Positions 1-7,468 of a DNA stretch of 64,000 nucleotides are shown here, in pieces. Each line of letters begins with the position of its first letter. Position 1 is the stretch's first letter. The stretch lies in contig NZ_SACL01000001.1 in assembly GCF_004005855.1 (NCBI RefSeq), positions 496,001-560,000 on the forward strand. The letters run 5' to 3'. The DNA comes from Rhodovarius crocodyli. Its GTDB lineage: Bacteria; Pseudomonadota; Alphaproteobacteria; Acetobacterales; Acetobacteraceae. Under the pieces are notes generated by a model. The model worked only from the letters and a program-made list of their open reading frames with translations, was not told the origin of the DNA and did not search any database. The position numbers and the translations under genes are program-made.

Positions 1-583
1 GCTGCGGCACGGTACCGAGCTTCTGCATCACATTGCCCGCCAGCCCCGCAACCCGCATCTTCAGGCCGCGCAGGTTCTCCACCGTGCGGATCTCGTTGCG
101 GAACCAGCCGCCCCACTGGTTGCCGGTCTGGCCGAAGGGGAAGGCCACGACATTGTAGTTGGCGAAGAACTCATTGAGCATTTCGTTGCCGCCCTGCTGC
201 CACAGCCAGGCGTGCTGCTGGCGCGGGTTCAGCATGAAGGGGGTGGCGGCGGCCAGCGCGAAGGTCGGGTCCTTGCCGATGAAGAACAGCGCCCCGGTCG
301 CGGCGGCTTCCACCGATCCCTGCTGCACCGCGTCCAGCGCCTGCAACCCGCCCACGATCTCGCCGGCCGCGAATTGCTGGATCTGAAACTGGCCATCCGT
401 CAGCTCAGACACCCGGCGGCAGAAATAGTCGGCCGCGCCATAGGTCACGTCCAGCACGCGGGTGAAGGAGGAGGTCATGCGCCAGCGGATGGCGGGGTTG
501 CTCTGTGCCAGGGCGGGGCTGGCCAGGGTGGCGGCCCCGGCACCTGCCATCAGGGACTGCTGCAAGACGGATCTGCGCTGCAT
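1..583 (-). CDS. TRAP transporter solute-binding protein, DctP family (partial, C-terminus off the window)
   Basis: Periplasmic binding protein of a tripartite ATP-independent transporter that captures a carboxylate-type solute for a DctQM permease. About 194 residues are present. The start ATG (581-583) opens a signal peptide beginning MQRRS and ending in ASPALAQ. The visible part contains the family-typical GLKMRVAG stretch, whose arginine usually contacts the ligand carboxylate, and a QTGNQWGG segment. The gene runs off the left edge, so the permease genes, if linked, lie outside. An 18-bp palindrome sits 31 bp upstream and is shared with the MOSC gene upstream, which suggests regulation by the neighbouring XRE-cupin protein. 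The family is clear; the substrate is not. Confidence 0.88.
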   Translation of the reverse strand, partial: MQRRSVLQQSLMAGAGAATLASPALAQSNPAIRWRMTSSFTRVLDVTYGAADYFCRRVSELTDGQFQIQQFAAGEIVGGLQALDAVQQGSVEAAATGALFFIGKDPTFALAAATPFMLNPRQQHAWLWQQGGNEMLNEFFANYNVVAFPFGQTGNQWGGWFRNEIRTVENLRGLKMRVAGLAGNVMQKLGTVPQ

Positions 584-614
584 CGGTGGAGGTCCTTCCC
601 GGTTCTTCCACCAG

Positions 615-632
615 AATGGAAACATATCCACT
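615..632. promoter_or_regulatory. Candidate operator, copy 1 of a shared 18-bp palindrome
   Basis: The sequence AATGGAAACATATCCACT matches AGTGGAAAGCAATCCACT at 2294-2311 in 14 of 18 positions. Both lie just upstream of a leftward gene (31 and 35 bp from the start codons). The arms TGGA and TCCA are complementary. Proposed binding site of the XRE-cupin regulator encoded nearby; that assignment is inference. Confidence 0.6.
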
Positions 633-736
633 AATGGGGATGCAGCGCCGAAAATTCCCGCCTCGGTATGATTTGCGAGGCCTTCTCATCGCTTCTGCCA
701 ATGCCGGGGGCAGAAGCCGCCAGCGAAGCGTGCAGA

Positions 737-1684
737 TCACAGTTCCAGCGTCACACCCACCCGGGCACGGCTGACGCAGGGTGTCATGCGGTGCTGACGT
801 GCGGCCACCGGCAGCACCTTGTCACGGTGCAGCACGATGCCGTCGCGATATTCGCAGATGCAGGCGCCGCAGATCCCCAGCTCGCAGGAGGACGGCATGG
901 ACAGCCCTGCCTCGCGCAGCACCTCCAGTGCCGAGCGGTCAGCCGGCACCAGCAGGCGCTGCCCGGTCGAGGCCAGGGTTATCTCGAATGGCTCGGCCTT
1001 GAAGTTCTCGTCCGGGGTGGCCTGGAAATGCTCCGCGTGGAGGTTCTCCTCCGCCCAGCCGCCGGCGCGCGCGTGGTCCAGCACGGCCTCGGTCAGGCGC
1101 TCCGGTCCGCAGGCATAAAGATGCGCGCCGGCCTCTGCCGGGCCGATCAGCGCGGCGTCGAAGCGCCGGCCCTCATCGGCGAACCAGGTGACCAGCCTGT
1201 CGCCGCATACGGCCCGCGCCTCTGCCAGCAGCGGGGCCAGCGCGGCCGAGCGCGCGCAGAAGTGCAACGTGAACGCCTCGCCGCGCGCTGCCAGCACCCG
1301 TGCCATGGCCAGCAGCGGCGTGACGCCGATGCCGCCCGCCACCAGCACATGCCGGCCGGCGCCTTCGGCCACCGGAAAGTTGTTGCGCGGCGCAGAGACC
1401 ATCAGATCCCCGCCCGCCGTGACCTCACCATGCAGCCAGCGTGAGACGCCGCGCCCGGCATCCTCCCGCTTGATCGCCAGTTGCCAGGTCTCGGCCTCGC
1501 CGGGTTCGCCGCACAGGGAATATTGCCGCGTACGTCCGTCAGGCAGGCGCACATCCACATGCGCCCCCGCCGTGAAGGCGGGCAGAAGGGGCCTGCGCGG
1601 ATGGCGCAGCGTCAGGCGCAGCACCTCGGGCGTGTCGGCCTCCAGGGCCTCCACGCGCAGGCGCATGATGATGCGGGCGGTCAT
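737..1684 (-). CDS. PDR/VanB-type oxidoreductase (FMN/NAD domain plus 2Fe-2S ferredoxin domain)
   Basis: Electron-transfer reductase of the phthalate dioxygenase reductase/vanillate demethylase reductase type, 315 residues, the usual family length. An N-terminal flavin-binding barrel contains RQYSLCGEP (residues about 53-61), followed by a nucleotide-binding domain with GGIGVTPLL and CGPERL. The C-terminal plant-type ferredoxin domain has CELGICGAC and a later MTPCVS, which together supply the four cysteines of a 2Fe-2S cluster. It starts 4 bp after the MOSC gene stop, with no clear ribosome site of its own, so translation is probably coupled. It likely passes electrons from NAD(P)H to the MOSC protein or to an unseen oxygenase; no oxygenase gene is adjacent. 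Confidence 0.88.
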   Translation of the reverse strand: MTARIIMRLRVEALEADTPEVLRLTLRHPRRPLLPAFTAGAHVDVRLPDGRTRQYSLCGEPGEAETWQLAIKREDAGRGVSRWLHGEVTAGGDLMVSAPRNNFPVAEGAGRHVLVAGGIGVTPLLAMARVLAARGEAFTLHFCARSAALAPLLAEARAVCGDRLVTWFADEGRRFDAALIGPAEAGAHLYACGPERLTEAVLDHARAGGWAEENLHAEHFQATPDENFKAEPFEITLASTGQRLLVPADRSALEVLREAGLSMPSSCELGICGACICEYRDGIVLHRDKVLPVAARQHRMTPCVSRARVGVTLEL

Positions 1685-1688
1685 CGGC

Positions 1689-2258
1689 TCAATCGAGCGG
1701 CAGGATGATGTCGCCGGGGCGGATCACCCCGCCGTGCTCGATCGAGCAGTTGAGGCCGGAACGGTTGTAGAGCGGCAGGAACACGGGCGAGCCCAGCAGC
1801 TCCTCCAGATACTTGCAGGGGAAGTTCAGCCGCCCGCCGCGCAGGATCACCTCGCCCACCTGGAAGCGCCGGCCCACCAGGTGGTTCAGCGGCACGCCGC
1901 GCACCGTCAGGTTGCGGCGATGCTCCTCCGGCTTCAAGGTGATGGGGCCGTCCTGCAGCGGCGGATCATTGCGGGAAAGCGCGTCCAGCGCCTCCTGCTC
2001 GATCAGCGTCACCTCCCGCACATCGGGCTTGGGGGAATAAGTGCCGCTGCCGAGGAAGTAGCGGTCGCCCTCGATGCCGCGGCCGGCCACGCAGGTCGCC
2101 TCGCTCAATGCCTCCATCTCGAAGCTCGCGGCCTCGGCGATGTGGATGTGCAGCAGTTCACCCTTCCAGCCCCGGGCGCCGCCCTCCACCTCGGCCGCAA
2201 TGCGCGCTGCGGGGTGCTCGAAGCCCTCGATATGGGTGGGCACGGCGGTATCGGGCAT
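1689..2258 (-). CDS. MOSC domain protein
   Basis: MOSC (molybdenum cofactor sulfurase C-terminal) domain protein of 189 residues. Visible family features are the GRGIEGDRY segment in the first half and a cysteine in NFPCKYLEE, the position that binds or carries the cofactor sulfur ligand in this family. The ATG at 2256-2258 is chosen because GAGGA lies 7 bp upstream; the longer frame would begin at a TTG in the intergenic region. The gene is followed after 4 bp by the PDR-type reductase. The same two modules in the same order occur fused in one polypeptide in other bacteria (MOSC plus FAD/2Fe-2S proteins), so these two probably act as a two-component reductase. Related YiiM-type proteins reduce N-hydroxylated compounds; the substrate here is unknown. 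Confidence 0.85.
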   Translation of the reverse strand: MPDTAVPTHIEGFEHPAARIAAEVEGGARGWKGELLHIHIAEAASFEMEALSEATCVAGRGIEGDRYFLGSGTYSPKPDVREVTLIEQEALDALSRNDPPLQDGPITLKPEEHRRNLTVRGVPLNHLVGRRFQVGEVILRGGRLNFPCKYLEELLGSPVFLPLYNRSGLNCSIEHGGVIRPGDIILPLD

Positions 2259-2293
2259 GGGCGTTTCCTCGCGGGTGTCGCCCAATCTTCTAT

Positions 2294-2311
2294 AGTGGAA
2301 AGCAATCCACT
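2294..2311. promoter_or_regulatory. Candidate operator, copy 2 of the shared palindrome
   Basis: AGTGGAAAGCAATCCACT has perfect 6-bp arms AGTGGA/TCCACT around AAGCAA. It lies 35 bp upstream of the MOSC start and 16 bp beyond the stop of the XRE-cupin gene, so it sits where a promoter for the MOSC-reductase pair would be. See 615-632 for the other copy. Confidence 0.62.
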
Positions 2312-2327
2312 CGCAAGGATATCCGCC

Positions 2328-2924
2328 TCAGCGCCGGCGAGAGCTGTCGATGACCAGCAGGTACCGGCACTCCACCTTCCCCGCATTGTGGAAGGCATGC
2401 GGCACCGAGGCATCGAAGAACAGACTGTCGCCTTCGGAAAGCTGGGCCGCATTGTCACCGATGCGCGCCTCCAGCCGGCCGGCCAGGACGTAGATGTATT
2501 CCTCGACGCCGGGGCGGTGCGCGGAGAAATCGCCCGCAGTCGCGCCGGCGGGCAGGGTGTTCAGCACGAAATCCACCCCTCGCCCGGGCAGCACGGGTGA
2601 CAGCACCCGGCGGGTGAAGCCCGTCACCTCGTCCCGCAGCACAGGCTGGTGGTTGCGCGGAATGACCAGGATCTCCCGCTCGGGCGCCGGCATCATCAAT
2701 TGCGCGAAAGTGGCACCCAGTGCCTCCGCCAGGCGGGACAGCACGACGGTGGAGGGCACTGCCTCCCCCCGCTCCACCTTGGAGATCATGGACCGGCTGA
2801 CGCCCGATTTCGTGGCCAGCGCCTCCAGCGACAGGCCCTGGCGGCGCCGGCGCTCCCTCAGTTCCGTGGCCAGTGCCTCGATATCGTGAGGCGAATCGCG
2901 CCGATCTTCCGTGATATCCGACAT
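2328..2924 (-). CDS. XRE-family transcriptional regulator with C-terminal cupin domain
   Basis: Small-molecule responsive repressor or activator of 198 residues. The N-terminal helix-turn-helix (about residues 18-75) includes LSLEALATKSGVSRSMISKV, typical of the XRE family. The C-terminal half is a cupin with HRPGVEEYIYVLAGRLEARI and a second motif around DSLFFDASVPHAFHN, which normally form a metal- or ligand-binding barrel. The ATG at 2922-2924 is preferred over an upstream non-ATG start because the HTH spacing then matches related proteins. It is in line with the MOSC-reductase pair and TRAP gene and divergent from the DJ-1 gene. It is the obvious candidate for recognising the two palindromes at 615 and 2294. 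Confidence 0.9.
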   Translation of the reverse strand: MSDITEDRRDSPHDIEALATELRERRRRQGLSLEALATKSGVSRSMISKVERGEAVPSTVVLSRLAEALGATFAQLMMPAPEREILVIPRNHQPVLRDEVTGFTRRVLSPVLPGRGVDFVLNTLPAGATAGDFSAHRPGVEEYIYVLAGRLEARIGDNAAQLSEGDSLFFDASVPHAFHNAGKVECRYLLVIDSSRRR

Positions 2925-2972
2925 GAAACAGCCATTACCGCAGCCAGCCCCGGAACCGAAAGGTCGCACTGC

Positions 2973-3605
2973 ATGCTGAACCGAGACGACCCGGCCGTGA
3001 TCGCCGTGCTGCTCTATGATGGTGTGGAGCCCATCGACATCGGCGGCACCATCGGGGTCATCAGCATGGCGTCGCGCGTGCTGCCGGGGATACGGGCTGT
3101 GGCCGTGGCCGAGCGTGCGGGGCCGGTGGCCTGCGCGGGCGGGCTGACGGTCAAGGCCGATTACCGCTTCGATGCCGTCCCGGACTATGACGCCCTGATC
3201 GTGACCGGCGGGCCGGGCTGGCAGCGTGAAGTCTCGAACCCCGTCATGCTGGACTTCCTGCGTTCACAGCCGGCGGGCCGTCTGGCCAGTGTCTGCACCG
3301 GGGCGCTGATCCTGGGGGCCGCCGGGTTGCTGACCGGACGCGCCGCCACCACGCGGCGCCAGGCCGTTGGCCTGGAGGCCCGCAGCCCCCTGGACCTGCT
3401 GGCCGACATGGGCGCGAGCACTCGCCCGGCGCAGCTGGTGGATGATGGGCCGGGCCCGTTCACGGCGGGCGGCGTGTCGATGGCCATCGACGGCACCCTG
3501 CACCTGATCGGGCGCCTCTATGGCGAGGAAGCCCAGGCAGAGGTCGCGCGCGTCATCGAATACGACCGCGCCTTCGCCGCCAACCGGGCGGCGCTGGGGC
3601 GGTAG
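2973..3605 (+). CDS. DJ-1/PfpI family protein
   Basis: GATase1-like fold protein of 210 residues. The acidic strand near the start (GVEPIDIGG) and the nucleophile elbow ASVCTGALILGAAGLL are the two hallmarks; the Cys there is the predicted catalytic residue. The closest well-known relatives are isonitrile hydratases and the ligand domain of GlxA-type AraC regulators, but no helix-turn-helix follows here, so this is a free-standing enzyme. It is divergent from the XRE-cupin gene with under 50 bp between starts, so both promoters overlap, and it converges on phnE2 with 1 bp between the stop codons. The reaction cannot be told from sequence. Confidence 0.85.
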   Translation: MLNRDDPAVIAVLLYDGVEPIDIGGTIGVISMASRVLPGIRAVAVAERAGPVACAGGLTVKADYRFDAVPDYDALIVTGGPGWQREVSNPVMLDFLRSQPAGRLASVCTGALILGAAGLLTGRAATTRRQAVGLEARSPLDLLADMGASTRPAQLVDDGPGPFTAGGVSMAIDGTLHLIGRLYGEEAQAEVARVIEYDRAFAANRAALGR

Positions 3606-3606
3606 C

Positions 3607-4443
3607 CTACCGTCCGCCGATCAGCCGGCGCCGCAGCTTGCCCGAGATCCAGTCGATCGCGGCCACCATCACGATCAGCATGATGATGATGAAGGCCACC
3701 TCATCCCAATGGCGCACGCGGATGCGCTCCGCGATCTGCAGCCCGATGCCGCCGGCCCCCACCACCCCCAGGATGCTGGCGCTGCGGGTGTTGCTTTCCA
3801 TGAAGTACAGGGCGTGGCCGACCATCACGGGCAGCACCTGCGGAATGATGCCGAAGCGCACGATCAGGCTGGGCGAGCCCCCCGCCGCGGCAATGCCCTC
3901 TGCTTGGCGCTTCTCGGCGTTCTCGATGGCTTCCGCGTAGAGTTTGGCCAGCACCGCGATGTCGGCCGTGGCGATGGCCAGCACACCGGCCAGGGGGCCG
4001 AGGCCCACCGCCCGCACATAGGCCAGCGCCCAGATCAGCTGGTCCACGCCGCGAAAACCGTCGAACACCCGACGCACCGAAAAGCGCGCCAGCGTGTTGG
4101 TCATGACATTGCGCGCGCCGAGGAAGCTCAGCGGCACCGCGATCAGCGCGGCGATGAAGGTGCCGAGAAACGCCATGGCCACGCTCTCGGCCAGCCCCTT
4201 CAGGATATCCATCCACATCTCGCCGGGCGAGGGCGGGATCATCAGCTTCAGGATGACGAGCAGCCCGCCCAAGCCGTTCCACAGCCGCTGCGGGGTCACG
4301 TTGAAGTGCCACAGCGAGAAGATCAGCCAGGCCAGGAACACGACACCCGCGCCAATGCGCAGCGCCCGCCCGGTGGGGCTGGGGCCGAAGGCAGCCGGCA
4401 TGCGCGCGCGCCAGGCAGCGACTTCCGCAGGAGAGGCGCTCAC
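3607..4443 (-). CDS. phnE: Phosphonate ABC transporter permease (second PhnE)
   Basis: Inner-membrane permease subunit of 278 residues with about six hydrophobic segments and the binding-protein-dependent transport signature around EAIENAEKRQAEGIAAAGGS (residues about 165-185), the loop that contacts the ATPase. It starts at GTG (4441-4443), overlapping the TGA of the preceding permease gene by 4 bp, so the two are translationally coupled. With its partner it forms a heterodimeric pore in the PhnC-PhnD-PhnE1-PhnE2 importer. Imported substrate could be phosphonate, phosphite or a phosphate ester; no C-P lyase genes lie in the window. Confidence 0.88.
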   Translation of the reverse strand: MSASPAEVAAWRARMPAAFGPSPTGRALRIGAGVVFLAWLIFSLWHFNVTPQRLWNGLGGLLVILKLMIPPSPGEMWMDILKGLAESVAMAFLGTFIAALIAVPLSFLGARNVMTNTLARFSVRRVFDGFRGVDQLIWALAYVRAVGLGPLAGVLAIATADIAVLAKLYAEAIENAEKRQAEGIAAAGGSPSLIVRFGIIPQVLPVMVGHALYFMESNTRSASILGVVGAGGIGLQIAERIRVRHWDEVAFIIIMLIVMVAAIDWISGKLRRRLIGGR

Positions 4444-5330
4444 GACACGGCCTCGATCACGCGGCGGCGCAGCTTCTCGGAGAGCAGATCCACCAGGCTG
4501 ACGGTCACGATTAGCAGCACGACGATGGCGCTGATCTCCTCGTAATAGTTGAAGCTGATCACCTGGTAGAGCTCCTCGCCGATGCCGCCGGCGCCGACGA
4601 AGCCGATGACGCTCGCGGAACGGATGTTGATCTCGAAGCGCAGCAGGCTGGTGGAAAGCAGGTCAGGCAGGGCCGCCGGCAGCACCGCATAGCGGCAGGC
4701 CTGGAACCAGCTGCCGCCCGAGGCATGCACGCCCTCCCACGGGCGCATCTCCACATTCTCCATCGCATCGGCGAACAGCTTCCCGAGCGCGCCGGCCGTA
4801 TGCAGCGCGATGGCCAGGATGCCGGCGAGTGCGCCGACGCCGAAGGCCCAGACGAAGATCAGGGCAAATACGATCTCAGGCACCGTGCGCATGGCTTCCA
4901 GCAGCCGGCGGCAGGCGATGCGGATCGGGTTGGGCGCGCCCAGGTTGCGCGCGGCGGGAAAAGCCAGCGGCAAGGCCAGCACCACACCGCCCAGCGTGCC
5001 GAGCGCCGCCATGTTCGCCGTTTCCAGCAGCAGTAGCACCCAGGAATCCAGGCGATAGAACCAGGCGGCCAGGCTGCCGTCGGTATCCACGCCGCCAAAA
5101 AGATGGCGCCAATCCAGGGTGGGCGCGATGCGATGAAAATACTCGCCGATGCGCGGCACGCCCGCGATCAGGGTCGAGGGGTAGAACTCGCTGACCCAGG
5201 CCGCCGCCACGAGGCAGACGGCCAGGATCGCCAGGGCGACGACGCTTGCGCGCCGACGCTCCGCACGCTGGGCACGGAACGCGGCCTCAAGCGAGGTAAT
5301 GGCGCCCGAATCCGCGTATCCGATGCCCAT
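4440..5330 (-). CDS. phnE: Phosphonate ABC transporter permease (first PhnE)
   Basis: Permease subunit of 296 residues, paired with the downstream permease. It has a longer N-terminal cytoplasmic region (FRAQRAERRRASVVALAI, then the first membrane segment), about six membrane segments, and the coupling motif DAMENVEMRPWEGVHASGGS. The ATG at 5328-5330 is chosen: the frame can be extended one codon to a TTG but a GGAG lies 8-12 bp before this ATG. The gene starts 4 bp downstream of the phnD stop codon. Duplicate phnE genes are common in phosphonate importers outside Escherichia coli. Confidence 0.88.
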   Translation of the reverse strand: MGIGYADSGAITSLEAAFRAQRAERRRASVVALAILAVCLVAAAWVSEFYPSTLIAGVPRIGEYFHRIAPTLDWRHLFGGVDTDGSLAAWFYRLDSWVLLLLETANMAALGTLGGVVLALPLAFPAARNLGAPNPIRIACRRLLEAMRTVPEIVFALIFVWAFGVGALAGILAIALHTAGALGKLFADAMENVEMRPWEGVHASGGSWFQACRYAVLPAALPDLLSTSLLRFEINIRSASVIGFVGAGGIGEELYQVISFNYYEEISAIVVLLIVTVSLVDLLSEKLRRRVIEAVS

Positions 5331-5334
5331 CAAG

Positions 5335-6345
5335 TCAGCTCCGGCGGCGGCGCTGCGAGGCTTCCTCGCGGCGCAGGTCGACGATCATCTGGAACATGTC
5401 GTGGGTGGCCTCGCGATAGCCCATGCCACCGCCGCGCTCGACCTGCTCATAGATCTGCGGGTGGGACTTCGGCATCGCCAGGTGGAGCATCTTCATGTCC
5501 TCCTTGAAGGCGGCCGGCAAGTCCGTGCGCACGGCGGTCGGGCCGTTCGGGATCGGCGAGGAGGTCCAGATGATGCGCAGGTCGCGCATGTTCAGCATGC
5601 CCTTGTCGACCATGGCGCGCAGGTTGCCGCGGCTGTAGCCCTGGGCCACGTCGCCCTGGCCCGAGGCCCAGGTCACCGCACCGTCGTACTGGCGCTGCAG
5701 CACGGCCACCACGCCCTGCTCATGCCCGCCGGCGAAGCCGGTACGGGAGAAATACTGCCCGCTCTCGACGCCGATGCCGGCCTGGCGCAGCGCGAAGCGC
5801 GGGATCAGGTAGCCGGAGGTGGAGTTCGGGTCGGCCCAGGCGAGGGTCTTGCCGCGCATCTGCTCCAGGTTCTCGATGCCGCTGTCGGCGCGCACCACGA
5901 GCACGGAGACATAGGCGACGGAGCCGTCATTTTCCTCGGGCACCACGATCGGCTCCAGGCCGCCGTTGGTGTCGAGCCAGGCGCCGGCATAGCCGGAGGC
6001 GCCGAGCGAGGACATCTCGATCTGCTTGGCGGAGAAGGCCTGCAGCACGCCGGCGTAGTCGCTGGCGGGGAACAGGCGGACGGGCACCTGAAAGGTGTCC
6101 TCGATCAGCTTGCGGTAGCCGTCGAAGCGGCCGAGGCGGTCGGCCTCGTTCTCGCCGCCCAGCAGGCCGATGCGGATCTGCTGGACCTGGGCGGCCCATT
6201 CGCGGCGGCCGGCGCGCGGCATCGCGACATCGGCATCGACCGTGCGGCGCATGCGGGGCTGGGCGGCTTGCTGCGCGGCGGCCAGGCCCGGCAGCAGGGA
6301 AGCGCCAGCCAGGCCAGCGCCAAGAAGACGGCGGGAGATCGTCAT
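5335..6345 (-). CDS. phnD: Phosphonate ABC transporter substrate-binding protein
   Basis: Periplasmic binding protein of 336 residues in the PhnD family. The signal peptide starts MTISRRLLGAGLAG and ends near LAAAQQ. Family features include RIGLLGGENEADRLGRFDGY after the signal and the ligand-pocket region around MSSLGASGYAGAWL and DPNSTSGYLIPRFAL, where serine and threonine side chains hold the phosphonate group in known structures. The ATG at 6343-6345 has AGGAG 7 bp upstream. It is second in the operon, 19 bp after phnC. Confidence 0.92.
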   Translation of the reverse strand: MTISRRLLGAGLAGASLLPGLAAAQQAAQPRMRRTVDADVAMPRAGRREWAAQVQQIRIGLLGGENEADRLGRFDGYRKLIEDTFQVPVRLFPASDYAGVLQAFSAKQIEMSSLGASGYAGAWLDTNGGLEPIVVPEENDGSVAYVSVLVVRADSGIENLEQMRGKTLAWADPNSTSGYLIPRFALRQAGIGVESGQYFSRTGFAGGHEQGVVAVLQRQYDGAVTWASGQGDVAQGYSRGNLRAMVDKGMLNMRDLRIIWTSSPIPNGPTAVRTDLPAAFKEDMKMLHLAMPKSHPQIYEQVERGGGMGYREATHDMFQMIVDLRREEASQRRRRS

Positions 6346-6364
6346 GGGATTGCTCCTGGGAAGT

Positions 6365-7189
6365 TCAGGCGACAGCTGCGGCCTGAACGGGGAAAGCGGG
6401 GGCTTCGGCGGCGGGCGCATGGGCCTCGCCGTGGAACTCGGCCTCGGAGACGCCGTAGATCTGCTCGATCCGGGCAGCGTTCAGCTCGGAGGGCGTGCCG
6501 TCGAACACGACACGACCGGCCTGCATGGCCACCAGCCGGTCGCAATAGGCACGGGCGACGTCCAGGTGATGCAGGTTGACCAGCACGGTCAGCCCATCCT
6601 GGCGGTTGACCTGGCGCAGCGTGTCCATGACCAGACGCGCATTCTGCGGATCCAGGCTCGCGATGGGCTCGTCGGCCAGGATCAGCCGGGGCTTCTGCAT
6701 CAGGGCACGGCAGATCGCGACGCGCTGCTGCTGGCCGCCCGACAGCGTGTCCGCGCGCTGCAGCGCGGTGGCCAGCAGACCGAAACGGTCGAGCGTGGAG
6801 AGGGCCTCCGCGCGCTCCTCGGCGCTGAACTGGGCAAACAGGCTGGACAGATGCGCGAACAGGCCGCGGCGGTGGTTCAGCCGGCCGATCAGCACATTGG
6901 TCAGCACATCCAGCCGCTGCACCAGGTTGAACTGCTGGAAGATCATGGCGCAGCCGGTGCGCCAGTCGCGCAGGGCCTGGCCCTTCAGGGCCGTGATGTC
7001 CTGGCCCTCGAAGGTGATGCGGCCGGCGCTGGGCTCGGCCAGGCGATTGATCATGCGCAGCATGGTGGACTTGCCCGCGCCCGAACGGCCGATCACGCCC
7101 ACCATCTGCCCCGCCGGGATTTCCAGCGAGACATCCTGCACCGCATGCACCGCACCGAACCGGCGGGAAACGCCCTGTAGCCTGAGCAT
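6365..7189 (-). CDS. phnC: Phosphonate ABC transporter ATP-binding protein
   Basis: Cytoplasmic ATPase of 274 residues. Walker [10 protein letters not shown] (about residues 34-42), signature [11 protein letters not shown], Walker B LILADEP and a switch histidine in [10 protein letters not shown] are all intact. A C-terminal tail rich in Ala and Pro follows residue 245 or so and is longer than the usual PhnC. First gene of phnC-phnD-phnE1-phnE2. A site resembling a Pho box lies 44-61 bp upstream of the start, in keeping with induction by phosphate limitation through PhoB, which is encoded at 42040. Confidence 0.92.
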   Translation of the reverse strand: MLRLQGVSRRFGAVHAVQDVSLEIPAGQMVGVIGRSGAGKSTMLRMINRLAEPSAGRITFEGQDITALKGQALRDWRTGCAMIFQQFNLVQRLDVLTNVLIGRLNHRRGLFAHLSSLFAQFSAEERAEALSTLDRFGLLATALQRADTLSGGQQQRVAICRALMQKPRLILADEPIASLDPQNARLVMDTLRQVNRQDGLTVLVNLHHLDVARAYCDRLVAMQAGRVVFDGTPSELNAARIEQIYGVSEAEFHGEAHAPAAEAPAFPVQAAAVA

Positions 7190-7232
7190 CGAATCATCCC
7201 GAACTGCCGGAGCCGGGGGTTAGAGCGATTGG

Positions 7233-7250
7233 GTTTCAGCGTGATGACAA
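7233..7250 (-). promoter_or_regulatory. Pho-box-like PhoB site upstream of phnC
   Basis: Read on the minus strand this is TTGTCAT-CACG-CTGAAAC: two heptamers resembling CTGTCAT separated by 4 bp, that is the 11-bp period of PhoB half-sites. The second heptamer resembles the GTGAAAT half-site in the pstS promoter of this window. It begins 44 bp upstream of the phnC ATG. Confidence 0.55.
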
Positions 7251-7366
7251 TTCGGCGAAGGGATCATGGCAGCATCGACCGCCGAAGCACTGCAGGCCAA
7301 GCCGCGTGACCGGGGTCAAGATTTCTGATATGCTCGGAAAATTGAAATACAGTCCGTCAATCAGGC

Positions 7367-7395
7367 GGCCATTCGGTTTTCTTTTCCGAATGGCC
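7367..7395. repeat. Perfect inverted repeat upstream of carD
   Basis: GGCCATTCGG and CCGAATGGCC are perfect 10-bp arms around a nine-base pyrimidine spacer TTTTCTTTT. The repeat sits 74 bp before the carD start in a 279-bp divergent region (7190-7468), probably within the carD leader. No T-run follows the second arm on the plus strand, so it looks more like a leader hairpin or operator than an intrinsic terminator. Confidence 0.6.
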
Positions 7396-7468
7396 ATGGG
7401 TACCGCATCGTTTCGTCATCGCGCCGGGGGCCCAGCATCGGCACCACCGGCGCCTGAAAGGTCGGGAA

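Noticed and set aside
2283-2285. Longer MOSC start at the intergenic TTG
   Set aside because: No ribosome site precedes it, and the frame would reach to within 9 bp of the candidate operator; the ATG at 2256-2258 has GAGGA correctly spaced.
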